A stretch of DNA of 6,121 bases from Candidatus Sulfotelmatobacter sp. GTDB lineage: Bacteria > Acidobacteriota > Terriglobia > Terriglobales > Acidobacteriaceae. The notes under the pieces are model-generated. The model saw nothing but the letters and a program-made list of their open reading frames with translations. It ran no database searches and was not told where the DNA came from. Positions within the stretch are counted from its first letter, which is position 1. The number at the start of each line of letters is the position of its first letter. Location: assembly GCA_030049565.1 (NCBI GenBank), contig JASIKQ010000292.1:1-6121 (forward strand), written 5' to 3'. A program made the translations under genes and the position numbers. This document shows, piece by piece, positions 1 to 4,672 of this stretch.

Positions 1-948
1 GACGCCTGCTGCATGCACGGACCCACGCGACGCGCCGGTTCGGTGGGTGCCGTTCGCAATATCAAAAATGTCTCGCTGGTTTCAAAAGCCGTCTTCGAGC
101 ACACAGGACACGTCATGCTCGTCGGCGAAGGCGCCGAGCGATTTGCCGTGGCGGTCGGTTTTCCGCGCGAGAACCTGCTGACCGACCACTCACGCAAGAT
201 CTGGTTACTGTGGAAGGAATATCACTCGACCGAAGATTGGTGGGGACCCGGCCTAGCCGACCCGCACTGGCAACCGCCTTCCGACGCGCCGCCGCAGCCC
301 GAGAAGGGCAAGCCCCAGTCGGAACTCTGGCAGCAACGTTATCGCCGTCTCGAAGAGCACGCGGCAAGCCTAGGCATCGCGCCGGAAGAGCGTGCCGACG
401 CGATTCACAAAGTGCTGTTCCCGCCCACAGGAACCATTCACTGTTCCGCACTAAACGACAAGGGAGAAATCTCCGGCTGCACCACGACGAGCGGCCTCGC
501 CTTCAAGCTCCCTGGACGCTGCGGCGATTCCCCGATTATCGGCGCCGGCTGCTATACCGATCAGCAGATTGGTTCGGCCGGCGCCACCGGTAGCGGCGAA
601 GAGAACATCAAGGTCGCTGGCGCGCACACCATCGTCGAGAACATGCGCCACGGCATGTCCCCGCACGAAGCCGGCATGGACGCCCTCAAGCGCCTGGTAA
701 ACATCTACAACGGCGATATGAACAAGCTGCGCTTCGTCGACATGGCGTATTACGTGTTGCGCACAGACGGCGCTTACGCCGGCGTCTCCCTTTGGGAAGG
801 CTATCGCGCCGGGCGGCCGCATAAGATTGCGGTGCACGACGGCGAGAAACGCGCAGAAGTGACCACCGCCATGTTCAAGGGATTTTCCCAGGACTTTCCC
901 CCGGAACCAAAAGTGCCGGAGGAAGTGAGGAAAGAGTACTTGAAGTAG
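1..948 (+). CDS. N4-(beta-N-acetylglucosaminyl)-L-asparaginase (glycosylasparaginase), 5'-truncated by the window edge
   Basis: Ntn-hydrolase that cleaves the GlcNAc-asparagine bond left after glycoprotein breakdown. The frame is open from base 1 (DACCMHGPTRRAGSVG), matching the family's internal LDAC.M.....GSVA segment, so the true start is upstream and the Met at 13 is internal. Numbering from that Met, the likely nucleophile is Thr141 in PPTGTIHC. Thr159, Arg169 and Asp172 (GRCGDSPIIGAG) and Thr192-Gly193 (ATGSGEE) lie at +18, +28, +31 and +51/+52. These are the spacings I recall for T152, T170, R180, D183, T203 and G204 of the Flavobacterium enzyme. Two things are odd. The residue before the nucleophile is Gly where glycosylasparaginases usually have Asp. 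About 50 extra, Pro- and charge-rich residues (roughly 72-138) precede the cleavage site. The alternative is a plant-type asparaginase/isoaspartyl peptidase, but the N-terminal half favours glycosylasparaginase. Any signal peptide would lie outside the window. Confidence 0.92.
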   Translation, partial: DACCMHGPTRRAGSVGAVRNIKNVSLVSKAVFEHTGHVMLVGEGAERFAVAVGFPRENLLTDHSRKIWLLWKEYHSTEDWWGPGLADPHWQPPSDAPPQPEKGKPQSELWQQRYRRLEEHAASLGIAPEERADAIHKVLFPPTGTIHCSALNDKGEISGCTTTSGLAFKLPGRCGDSPIIGAGCYTDQQIGSAGATGSGEENIKVAGAHTIVENMRHGMSPHEAGMDALKRLVNIYNGDMNKLRFVDMAYYVLRTDGAYAGVSLWEGYRAGRPHKIAVHDGEKRAEVTTAMFKGFSQDFPPEPKVPEEVRKEYLK

Positions 949-970
949 CAAACTCGCAAGAAGAGAAACG

Positions 971-1387
971 CTATCGAACGTTCCCCACTCCAGCCGCCGA
1001 AGCAGCCGTCCGCAGTTTTCGGTCGAGGGTAGCGATTGGCAAACCTTGATGCAAAGCTGCTTCAAGGTAGACCGCATCATATGCGGTGAGTTCGAATTGC
1101 CTGGCCAAGGCTAAAATTCCCCGCGTTGGGGCTGGCTCGGGATAAGTTTCGATGCCATTCGCAATCACAACATCCAGCGTCCGCAGCGCGTCAGCTGTGT
1201 CTGAGGCAGTCCACGTTCCGCGTCGCTCAGCCACAACGAATCCATTTGCGATCTCCAAATACCACAGTACGGGGATGGTTGCACGCGACCCAAAAGCTAT
1301 AAGCTGGCGGACGTGCTCGGCGTATGGGATCACCGGCCGGTCAATGAACCAGCCTAGAGCGACTGAGGCGTCCAGTACAAACTTCAC
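971..1387 (-). CDS. vapC: VapC-family PIN-domain toxin of a type II toxin-antitoxin pair
   Basis: A 138-residue protein of normal PIN toxin length. PIN proteins are Mg-dependent RNases; VapC toxins cut tRNA, rRNA or mRNA when not bound by antitoxin. The four acidic residues expected for the metal site are visible: Asp6 (KFVLDASVAL), Glu45 (WYLEIANGF), Asp104 (TAYDAVYLEAA) and Asp122 (ATLDRKL). The start codon is GTG (1387-1385). Its GTGA overlaps the antitoxin TGA stop, which points to translational coupling, and a GAGGG lies 6 bases upstream. There is no sign of truncation or frameshift, so the toxin looks catalytically intact. It converges on the glycosylasparaginase, with only 22 bases between the two stops and no evident terminator. 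The RNA target cannot be told from sequence. Confidence 0.93.
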   Translation of the reverse strand: MKFVLDASVALGWFIDRPVIPYAEHVRQLIAFGSRATIPVLWYLEIANGFVVAERRGTWTASDTADALRTLDVVIANGIETYPEPAPTRGILALARQFELTAYDAVYLEAALHQGLPIATLDRKLRTAASAAGVGNVR

Positions 1388-1623
1388 CTGCGGCCCTCTT
1401 CGATTAGCTCTTTGATCGTCATACCTTTGGGCAGAAGCTTCGCCCTGGACCGAATCCGTTCAATCTCGGCAAACGCGTCTTTTAACGCGGTTTCGCTTCG
1501 AACTGGAGACAGAATAGCCGCCAGTTTTCCCCGGCGCGTGATGCCGATTTGTTCGCCTTCACTGGCGCGTTCCACCAGTTCCGACAATTTTTGCTTGGCT
1601 TCGAAAAGTCCCACGGTTTTCAT
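1384..1623 (-). CDS. Phd/YefM-family antitoxin
   Basis: A 79-residue partner of the PIN toxin, first in the pair as is usual. The N-terminal half (MKTVGLFEAKQKLSELVERA, then GEQIGITRRGKLAAIL) is the typical Phd/YefM DNA-binding and dimerisation fold: an initial strand, a helix with EAK..LSELV, then the ITRRGK.AA.L hairpin. The C-terminal tail, ending GMTIKELIEEGRR, is the usual toxin-wrapping segment. I chose the ATG at 1623 over one five codons upstream (1638). The upstream ATG lies in the putative operator and ahead of a TATAAT box, while the 1623 start gives the standard family N-terminus. No Shine-Dalgarno sequence is present, in line with leaderless initiation. The antitoxin probably represses its own promoter through the inverted repeat at 1637-1657. 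Family assignment is confident; operator binding is inferred. Confidence 0.9.
   Translation of the reverse strand: MKTVGLFEAKQKLSELVERASEGEQIGITRRGKLAAILSPVRSETALKDAFAEIERIRSRAKLLPKGMTIKELIEEGRR
1394..1398 (-). promoter_or_regulatory. Ribosome binding site for the GTG-started toxin
   Basis: GAGGG on the minus strand lies inside the last codons of the antitoxin gene, 6 bases before the GTG at 1387. It supports that GTG as the toxin start and suggests some initiation independent of pure read-through coupling. Confidence 0.55.
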
Positions 1624-1629
1624 GAGAGA

Positions 1630-1635
1630 ATTATA
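1630..1635 (-). promoter_or_regulatory. -10 box of the toxin-antitoxin promoter, predicted leaderless
   Basis: A perfect TATAAT on the minus strand is followed by exactly six bases (TCTCTC) and then the antitoxin ATG at 1623. With the usual -10 to start-site distance, the A of ATG would be +1, giving a leaderless mRNA. The hexamer at the -35 position (TATCTA) is a poor match to TTGACA. Confidence 0.6.
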
Positions 1636-1636
1636 C

Positions 1637-1657
1637 ATCTAGATTGTTATTCTAGAT
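1637..1657. promoter_or_regulatory. Inverted repeat, likely autoregulatory operator of the toxin-antitoxin pair
   Basis: Two arms, ATCTAGA and TCTAGAT, form a perfect 7-bp inverted repeat around a 7-base spacer. Each arm holds the palindrome TCTAGA, and the two TCTAGA boxes are 13 bp apart. On the minus strand it occupies about -14 to -34 of the predicted promoter, covering the spacer and -35 region, so a bound dimer would block RNA polymerase. Phd/YefM antitoxins commonly bind paired short palindromes at this position. The repeat is seen directly; its function is inferred. Confidence 0.6.
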
Positions 1658-1671
1658 AGATAGGGGACTCT

Positions 1672-1688
1672 GCGCTTCGGGGAAGCGC
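1672..1688. other. GC-rich hairpin in the spacer between glpX and the antitoxin
   Basis: GCGCTTC and GAAGCGC form a perfect 7-bp stem with a 3-base loop. It lies about 55 bases beyond the glpX stop and ahead of the antitoxin promoter, so it could help separate the two units. Neither strand has a T-run after it, so it does not qualify as an intrinsic terminator. The rest of 1658-1740 shows nothing beyond a small AT-rich palindrome around the glpX stop (CGTAA-AAAA-TTACG, 1732-1745). Confidence 0.35.
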
Positions 1689-1740
1689 TACTTAGCTCCA
1701 GGACGACTACGGCGAGATGTATATCGGCTATCGTAAAAAA

Positions 1741-2772
1741 TTACGCAAATCTCACCTTCACATCCGGCCCCTTTTCGAGATGAATGCTCTCGATGAACCG
1801 CACCTTGCCAGTCTGCTGCGTCAGAATGACTGACGACGTACGCGTGCCCTCGCCGAAGAAACGTACCCCCTTCAGCAAAGCCCCATCCGTGACCCCGGTG
1901 GCGGCGAAGATAAGTTGCCTGCCCGGAGCCAGATCGTGCGCTTCATAGATTCGATTCTTGTCTTTAATTCCCATGCCCAAAAGGCGCTCTTCCTGCTCGG
2001 GTTTCACAACCAGGCGTCCGAGCATGTAGCCATTAAGGCATCGTATGGCGGCGGCCGTAATTACGCCTTCGGGAGCGCCGCCCGACCCCATGACGGCATG
2101 TACGCCGGTGCCGATGACCGCGGCGGCAATGCCGGCTGACAGGTCGCCATCCCCAATCAGGCGGATGCGCGCTCCAGCGGCGCGGATATCGGCAATCAAC
2201 TTCTCGTGCCGTGGACGATCGAGCACAATCACCACCAAATCTTCCACGTCGCGCTCAAGTCTTCTCGCGATGTTCTTCAGATTATCGGCCACAGGTGCGT
2301 CGAGTTCGACCGCGTTCTTGCAGGAAGGGCCGACGACGATTTTTTCCATGTAGCAGTCGGGAGCATTCAGCAGACCTCCGCGCTCGGAAGCGGCGAGCAC
2401 CGTAATGGATCCGGGCGCGCCAGTGGCGCACAGGTTGGTACCCTCCAGCGGATCAACTGCGATATCGACCTCGGGCACCTCGCGCCCGTCGGGAAATTCG
2501 GCGCCCACCTTCTCGCCGATGTAAAGCATAGGGGCTTCGTCACGCTCGCCCTCGCCGATGACGATGGTGCCACGCATGGGGATCGAATCCATGGTCTGGC
2601 GCATGGCTTCGGTCGCTACTTGATCAGAAAGCTTGCGCGCCCCCTGCCCCATGGTGCGGGCTGAGGCGATCGCGGCCACTTCCACCACACGCAAAAATCG
2701 CGACGCCAGATCGCTTTCGATGTTTTCTCCGAAACTGCGAGCCTTGCCTTCAAGACGAGTTTGCGTTGCCAT
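1741..2772 (-). CDS. glpX: Class II fructose-1,6-bisphosphatase GlpX
   Basis: Dephosphorylates fructose-1,6-bisphosphate to fructose-6-phosphate in the cytoplasm, an irreversible step of gluconeogenesis. In some bacteria the enzyme also acts on sedoheptulose-1,7-bisphosphate. It has 343 residues, slightly longer than E. coli GlpX. Diagnostic motifs in order are KLSD (Asp50), [20 protein letters not shown] (69-87), [10 protein letters not shown] with metal-ligand Asp107 and Glu110, [14 protein letters not shown] (136-149), KPRH-like DRPRHE (185-190), [10 protein letters not shown] (207-216), GGAPEGV with Glu235 (231-237), and FAATGVTDG (289-297). These match E. coli GlpX from memory, with a short insertion before DIAVDP. 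The start at 2772 is preferred over a Met 20 codons upstream, because GGAGG sits 5 bases before it and the longer form would begin ahead of the probable promoter -10. It is divergent from the ATP-grasp gene and appears to be a single-gene unit. All expected catalytic residues are present. Confidence 0.97.
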   Translation of the reverse strand: MATQTRLEGKARSFGENIESDLASRFLRVVEVAAIASARTMGQGARKLSDQVATEAMRQTMDSIPMRGTIVIGEGERDEAPMLYIGEKVGAEFPDGREVPEVDIAVDPLEGTNLCATGAPGSITVLAASERGGLLNAPDCYMEKIVVGPSCKNAVELDAPVADNLKNIARRLERDVEDLVVIVLDRPRHEKLIADIRAAGARIRLIGDGDLSAGIAAAVIGTGVHAVMGSGGAPEGVITAAAIRCLNGYMLGRLVVKPEQEERLLGMGIKDKNRIYEAHDLAPGRQLIFAATGVTDGALLKGVRFFGEGTRTSSVILTQQTGKVRFIESIHLEKGPDVKVRFA

Positions 2773-2777
2773 AAGAG

Positions 2778-2782
2778 CCTCC
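2778..2782 (-). promoter_or_regulatory. Ribosome binding site of glpX that fixes its start
   Basis: GGAGG on the minus strand, followed by CTCTT and then ATG (2772). This strong site decides for the 343-residue form of GlpX over a 363-residue one. Confidence 0.85.
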
Positions 2783-2820
2783 GAAACGATGATTGAACTG
2801 CCCGACTGGACCGGGATGAG

Positions 2821-2849
2821 ACTATAGCGCAACTCCGGGAGAAATTGAA
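2821..2849 (-). promoter_or_regulatory. Probable glpX promoter
   Basis: On the minus strand there is a TATAGT (2821-2826, one mismatch to TATAAT). It lies 17 bases downstream of TTCAAT (2844-2849), a weak -35 that matches TTGACA at three positions. Transcription would start near 2814, giving a leader of about 42 bases that carries the GGAGG. The -35 falls at the edge of the repeat region at 2844-2905. Confidence 0.45.
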
Positions 2850-2905
2850 ATAGCCGGTCCTACTGGTAGTGGGCTACATTGAAAGTAGCCCACTACCGTC
2901 CTACT
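2844..2905. repeat. Degenerate tandem duplication containing a perfect 13-bp inverted repeat
   Basis: The stem GGTAGTGGGCTAC (2865-2877) and its exact complement (2885-2897) enclose a 7-base loop, ATTGAAA (2878-2884). GTCCTACT occurs as an 8-bp direct repeat immediately on both sides (2857-2864 and 2898-2905). In addition ATTGAAA-TAGCC...GTCCTACT occurs twice: 2844-2864, and 2878-2905, where the copy has 7 more bases (one G, and a longer CACTACC in place of G). The element sits between two divergent genes, so it is not needed as a terminator for either. It could be a small palindromic mobile repeat with target duplication, a template-switch duplication, or a regulatory stem-loop. The repeat itself is certain; its nature is not. 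Confidence 0.85.
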
Positions 2906-2941
2906 CAGAGCAAACGTCCGGCACCGCACTCACCCCCGGCG

Positions 2942-2950
2942 TGATATTCT
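2942..2950 (+). promoter_or_regulatory. Possible extended -10 promoter of the ATP-grasp gene
   Basis: TGATATTCT has the TGn extension in front of a -10-like TATTCT. Transcription would begin near 2957, leaving a leader of about 16 bases without a Shine-Dalgarno sequence before the ATG at 2973. No good -35 is seen (CACCGC at the expected place). Confidence 0.35.
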
Positions 2951-2972
2951 CTCTGGCCTGACCCGCAATGCC

Positions 2973-4178
2973 ATGCCCGAAGCCCGCGCGTTAACATTTC
3001 TCTGCATTACGACTTACGAAAAAGGACAGGAGTTCATGCGCGAGTGCCAGCGCCAGGGTTGCCGCGTCCTGCTGCTTACCGCCGAAAAATTGCGCGATGC
3101 CGACTGGCCGCGCGAAAGCCTGGACGACACTTTTTATATTCCCGCCGACCTTCCTGTCTCCGACATTGTCAACGCGGTGACGCACCTGGCGCGAACCCGG
3201 AAAATCGACCGCATTGTCGCCCTCGACGAGTTCGATATGGAAACTGCCGCGACTTTGCGCGAGCACCTGCGAGTTCCGGGCATGGGCCTGACTACCATGC
3301 GCTACTTCCGCGACAAGCTGGCCATGCGCATGAAGGCGCTGAGTGGCGGCGTGCGCGTGCCGGATTTTGCTCCGGTGGTGAATCACGGCGATCTTCGCTA
3401 TTACGTGGAGCACGTCGCCGGGCCGTGGGTATTGAAACCGCGGCAAGAAGCCTCTGCCATTGGCATTAAGAAAATTTATTCGCCAGAAGAGTTGTGGCCG
3501 GTGCTTGAGCAGTTGGGCGACAAACAATCATCTTTCTTGTTGGAGAAGTTTGTTCCCGGCGAGGTTTATCACGTCGATTCAGTGGTGTCGGAGAATGAGC
3601 TGGTATTCGCCAGCGTGAGCAAGTACGGCAAGCCTCCGATGAATGTGGCGCAGGGCGGGGGCGTGTTCACTTCATTTACGGTTTTGCGCGGCAGCGCAGA
3701 AGATTCAGCTTTGCGCGGAATCAATCGCAATCTGATTGCGGCCCTGGGGCTGGTGCGCGGCGTTTCTCACGCCGAATTTATTCAGGCGCAGGCCGACGGC
3801 GAGTTTTATTTTTTGGAGTGTGCGGCCCGCGTTGGCGGCGCATATATCAACGAGATGGTCGAGGCCGCGACAGGCATCAATCTCTGGCGCGAATGGGCGC
3901 GCATCGAAGTCGCGGGAGAGGAGGGAATCTATAAATTGCCTGCGGCGCGCGAGGAATATGCAGGACTAATTCTTTCACTGGCCCGGCAGGAGGAACCGGA
4001 TACTTCGGCGTATAACGATCCGGAAGTTTACTTGCGGATCAAGAAGCATCACCATGCGGGATTGATTTTGCGGTCGACGGATCAGCGGCGCGTGCAGTCG
4101 CTGCTGGCGGGCTACGCTGAGCGATTCGCGCGAGAATTTATGGCCGTGCAGCCGCAAAGGGATAAACCGACGGCGTAA
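2973..4178 (+). CDS. ATP-grasp superfamily ligase, substrate unknown
   Basis: A 401-residue cytoplasmic enzyme of the carboxylate-amine/thiol ligase type, which joins a carboxylate to a nucleophile through an acyl-phosphate. Residues 1-108 look like the pre-ATP-grasp domain (TFLCITTYEKG at the start, IDRIVALDEFDMETAA at 78-93). The ATP-grasp domain runs from about 110 to 310. It includes RDKLAMRMKAL with Lys115, WVLKPRQEASAIGI with Lys155, FLLEKFVPGE with Glu191 and Glu197, HAEFI with Glu268, and LECAARVGGAYI with Glu282 and Arg286. The usual E-x-N-x-R metal motif is here E-x-A-x-R, so Asn is replaced by Ala284. A C-terminal portion (320-390) has YLRIKKHHHAGLIL. There is no signal peptide or membrane segment. 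No neighbouring gene names a substrate, so it seems to stand alone. The ATG at 2973 lacks a Shine-Dalgarno sequence but gives a sensible N-terminal strand. The fold is clear; the reaction is not. Confidence 0.88.
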   Translation: MPEARALTFLCITTYEKGQEFMRECQRQGCRVLLLTAEKLRDADWPRESLDDTFYIPADLPVSDIVNAVTHLARTRKIDRIVALDEFDMETAATLREHLRVPGMGLTTMRYFRDKLAMRMKALSGGVRVPDFAPVVNHGDLRYYVEHVAGPWVLKPRQEASAIGIKKIYSPEELWPVLEQLGDKQSSFLLEKFVPGEVYHVDSVVSENELVFASVSKYGKPPMNVAQGGGVFTSFTVLRGSAEDSALRGINRNLIAALGLVRGVSHAEFIQAQADGEFYFLECAARVGGAYINEMVEAATGINLWREWARIEVAGEEGIYKLPAAREEYAGLILSLARQEEPDTSAYNDPEVYLRIKKHHHAGLILRSTDQRRVQSLLAGYAERFAREFMAVQPQRDKPTA

Positions 4179-4199
4179 ACACGACAAGACGCGTCCGTC

Positions 4200-4220
4200 C
4201 TGCCAGGCTCCGGCTTGCAG
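4200..4220. terminator. Weak imperfect hairpin between converging genes
   Basis: CTGC and GCAG close an imperfect stem with an inner short GC pairing. It lies in the 61-base gap between the ATP-grasp stop and the stop of the small minus-strand gene. There is no T-run on either side, so a terminator role rests mainly on position. Confidence 0.25.
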
Positions 4221-4247
4221 CCTATGCCGAAATCGAACCCTATGCCG
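4221..4247. repeat. 9-bp direct repeat that duplicates the stop codon of the small protein gene
   Basis: CCTATGCCG occurs at 4221-4229 and again at 4239-4247. The two copies are 18 bp apart, which is a multiple of three. On the minus strand each reads CGGCATAGG and contains an in-frame TAG, so the gene at 4240-4563 has a second in-frame stop six codons after its first. Confidence 0.75.
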
Positions 4248-4563
4248 CGCGCTTCCCGTATCCTTTGACCGCGCGCTCGATACCAGCGCTGGCCGCCGCC
4301 AGATCCTGCGGATTCATCGCCGGACGTACGGTGAGCTTCGCGCTGAAGGCCAGGAACCATGGTTCGGCAATCGCTGGCAGTCGCGAGGCATCTTTCATGT
4401 CAAAGAATATGTAAGCCGTCCGCTCGCCGTTCTCTTCCGCAAAGTAAGCAGCCTCCGGTTTCAGGTCGTCGAGAATCTTCTGGATCGTTTCCGCCAGGCT
4501 TCCGTTTCGAATCGCTGCATTGCCGGTCTCTACCGGCATCGAAGCCCTTAGCATCATACGCAT
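4240..4563 (-). CDS. Small conserved-looking protein of unknown function (107 residues)
   Basis: I do not recognise a named family with certainty. The sequence is well structured: a first strand ([12 protein letters not shown]), a helix ([14 protein letters not shown], 25-38), two strands around [13 protein letters not shown] (46-58), a helix starting SRLPAIAEP (60-68), a strand ([11 protein letters not shown], 74-84) and a last helix ([19 protein letters not shown], 85-103). This beta-alpha-beta order resembles small ferredoxin-like or dimeric alpha/beta-barrel proteins. It has no signal peptide and no obvious catalytic motif. I have an impression of similar short proteins in soil bacteria, but could not check it. 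GGGAGGGG lies 7 bases before the ATG at 4563. It is downstream of gcdH on the same strand, 109 bases away, and has its own TATAAT, so an operon with gcdH is not established. Confidence 0.8.
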   Translation of the reverse strand: MRMMLRASMPVETGNAAIRNGSLAETIQKILDDLKPEAAYFAEENGERTAYIFFDMKDASRLPAIAEPWFLAFSAKLTVRPAMNPQDLAAASAGIERAVKGYGKRAA

Positions 4564-4570
4564 GGCGTTG

Positions 4571-4578
4571 CCCCTCCC
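4571..4578 (-). promoter_or_regulatory. Ribosome binding site of the small protein gene
   Basis: GGGAGGGG on the minus strand, 7 bases from the ATG at 4563. It favours this ATG over the nearby in-frame Met codons 3, 4 and 9. Confidence 0.7.
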
Positions 4579-4591
4579 GAGGGCGGCGAGA

Positions 4592-4597
4592 ATTATA
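4592..4597 (-). promoter_or_regulatory. Candidate -10 box for the small protein gene
   Basis: A perfect TATAAT on the minus strand, within TGTATAATTCTC. The start site would be near 4585 and the leader about 22 bases, just long enough to include the ribosome binding site. No convincing -35 was found at 16-18 bases. The remainder of 4564-4672 shows no clear terminator for gcdH. Confidence 0.5.
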
Positions 4598-4672
4598 CAC
4601 GACGATAATCACCAGAAGGGCGGCTCGAGGGAGGAATAAGGAGTGCCTGCTTCCTACACACACTGCTCAAGT

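Noticed and set aside
451..1080. Long minus-strand open frame opposite the glycosylasparaginase
   Set aside because: It is the complement of a clearly conserved coding region, overlaps the toxin gene end, and its translation has no family character. It arises from GC-rich codon use on the other strand.
971..1638. Anti-phage defence system around the toxin-antitoxin pair
   Set aside because: Only a standard two-gene Phd-PIN cassette is present among metabolic genes. There are no nucleases, helicases, recombinases or other defence genes in the window.
1672..1688. Intrinsic terminator for glpX
   Set aside because: The stem is good but no T-run follows on either strand, so it is listed only as a hairpin.
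1699..1758. Plus-strand reading frame with a protein-like string (QDDYGEMYIGYRKK) in the glpX-antitoxin spacer
   Set aside because: It follows a stop codon, has no start with a ribosome binding site, runs into the antisense of glpX, and matches no family I can name. A gene remnant is possible but not supported.
2206..2664. 152-codon plus-strand open frame inside glpX
   Set aside because: It lies fully antisense to the conserved GlpX core and has no independent signals.
2773..2832. 20-codon N-terminal extension of GlpX
   Set aside because: The strong GGAGG before 2772 and a probable promoter -10 at 2821-2826 place the start at 2772. The extension is also unlike GlpX N-termini.
2865..2897. 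Bidirectional terminator or CRISPR-like repeat
   Set aside because: The flanking genes diverge, so no terminator is needed there. Only one hairpin is present and there are no regularly spaced repeats, so it is not a CRISPR array.
2968..2994. Eight-codon open frame (ATG at 2968) overlapping the ATP-grasp start, considered as a regulatory leader peptide
   Set aside because: It has no ribosome binding site and is too short and featureless to separate from chance.
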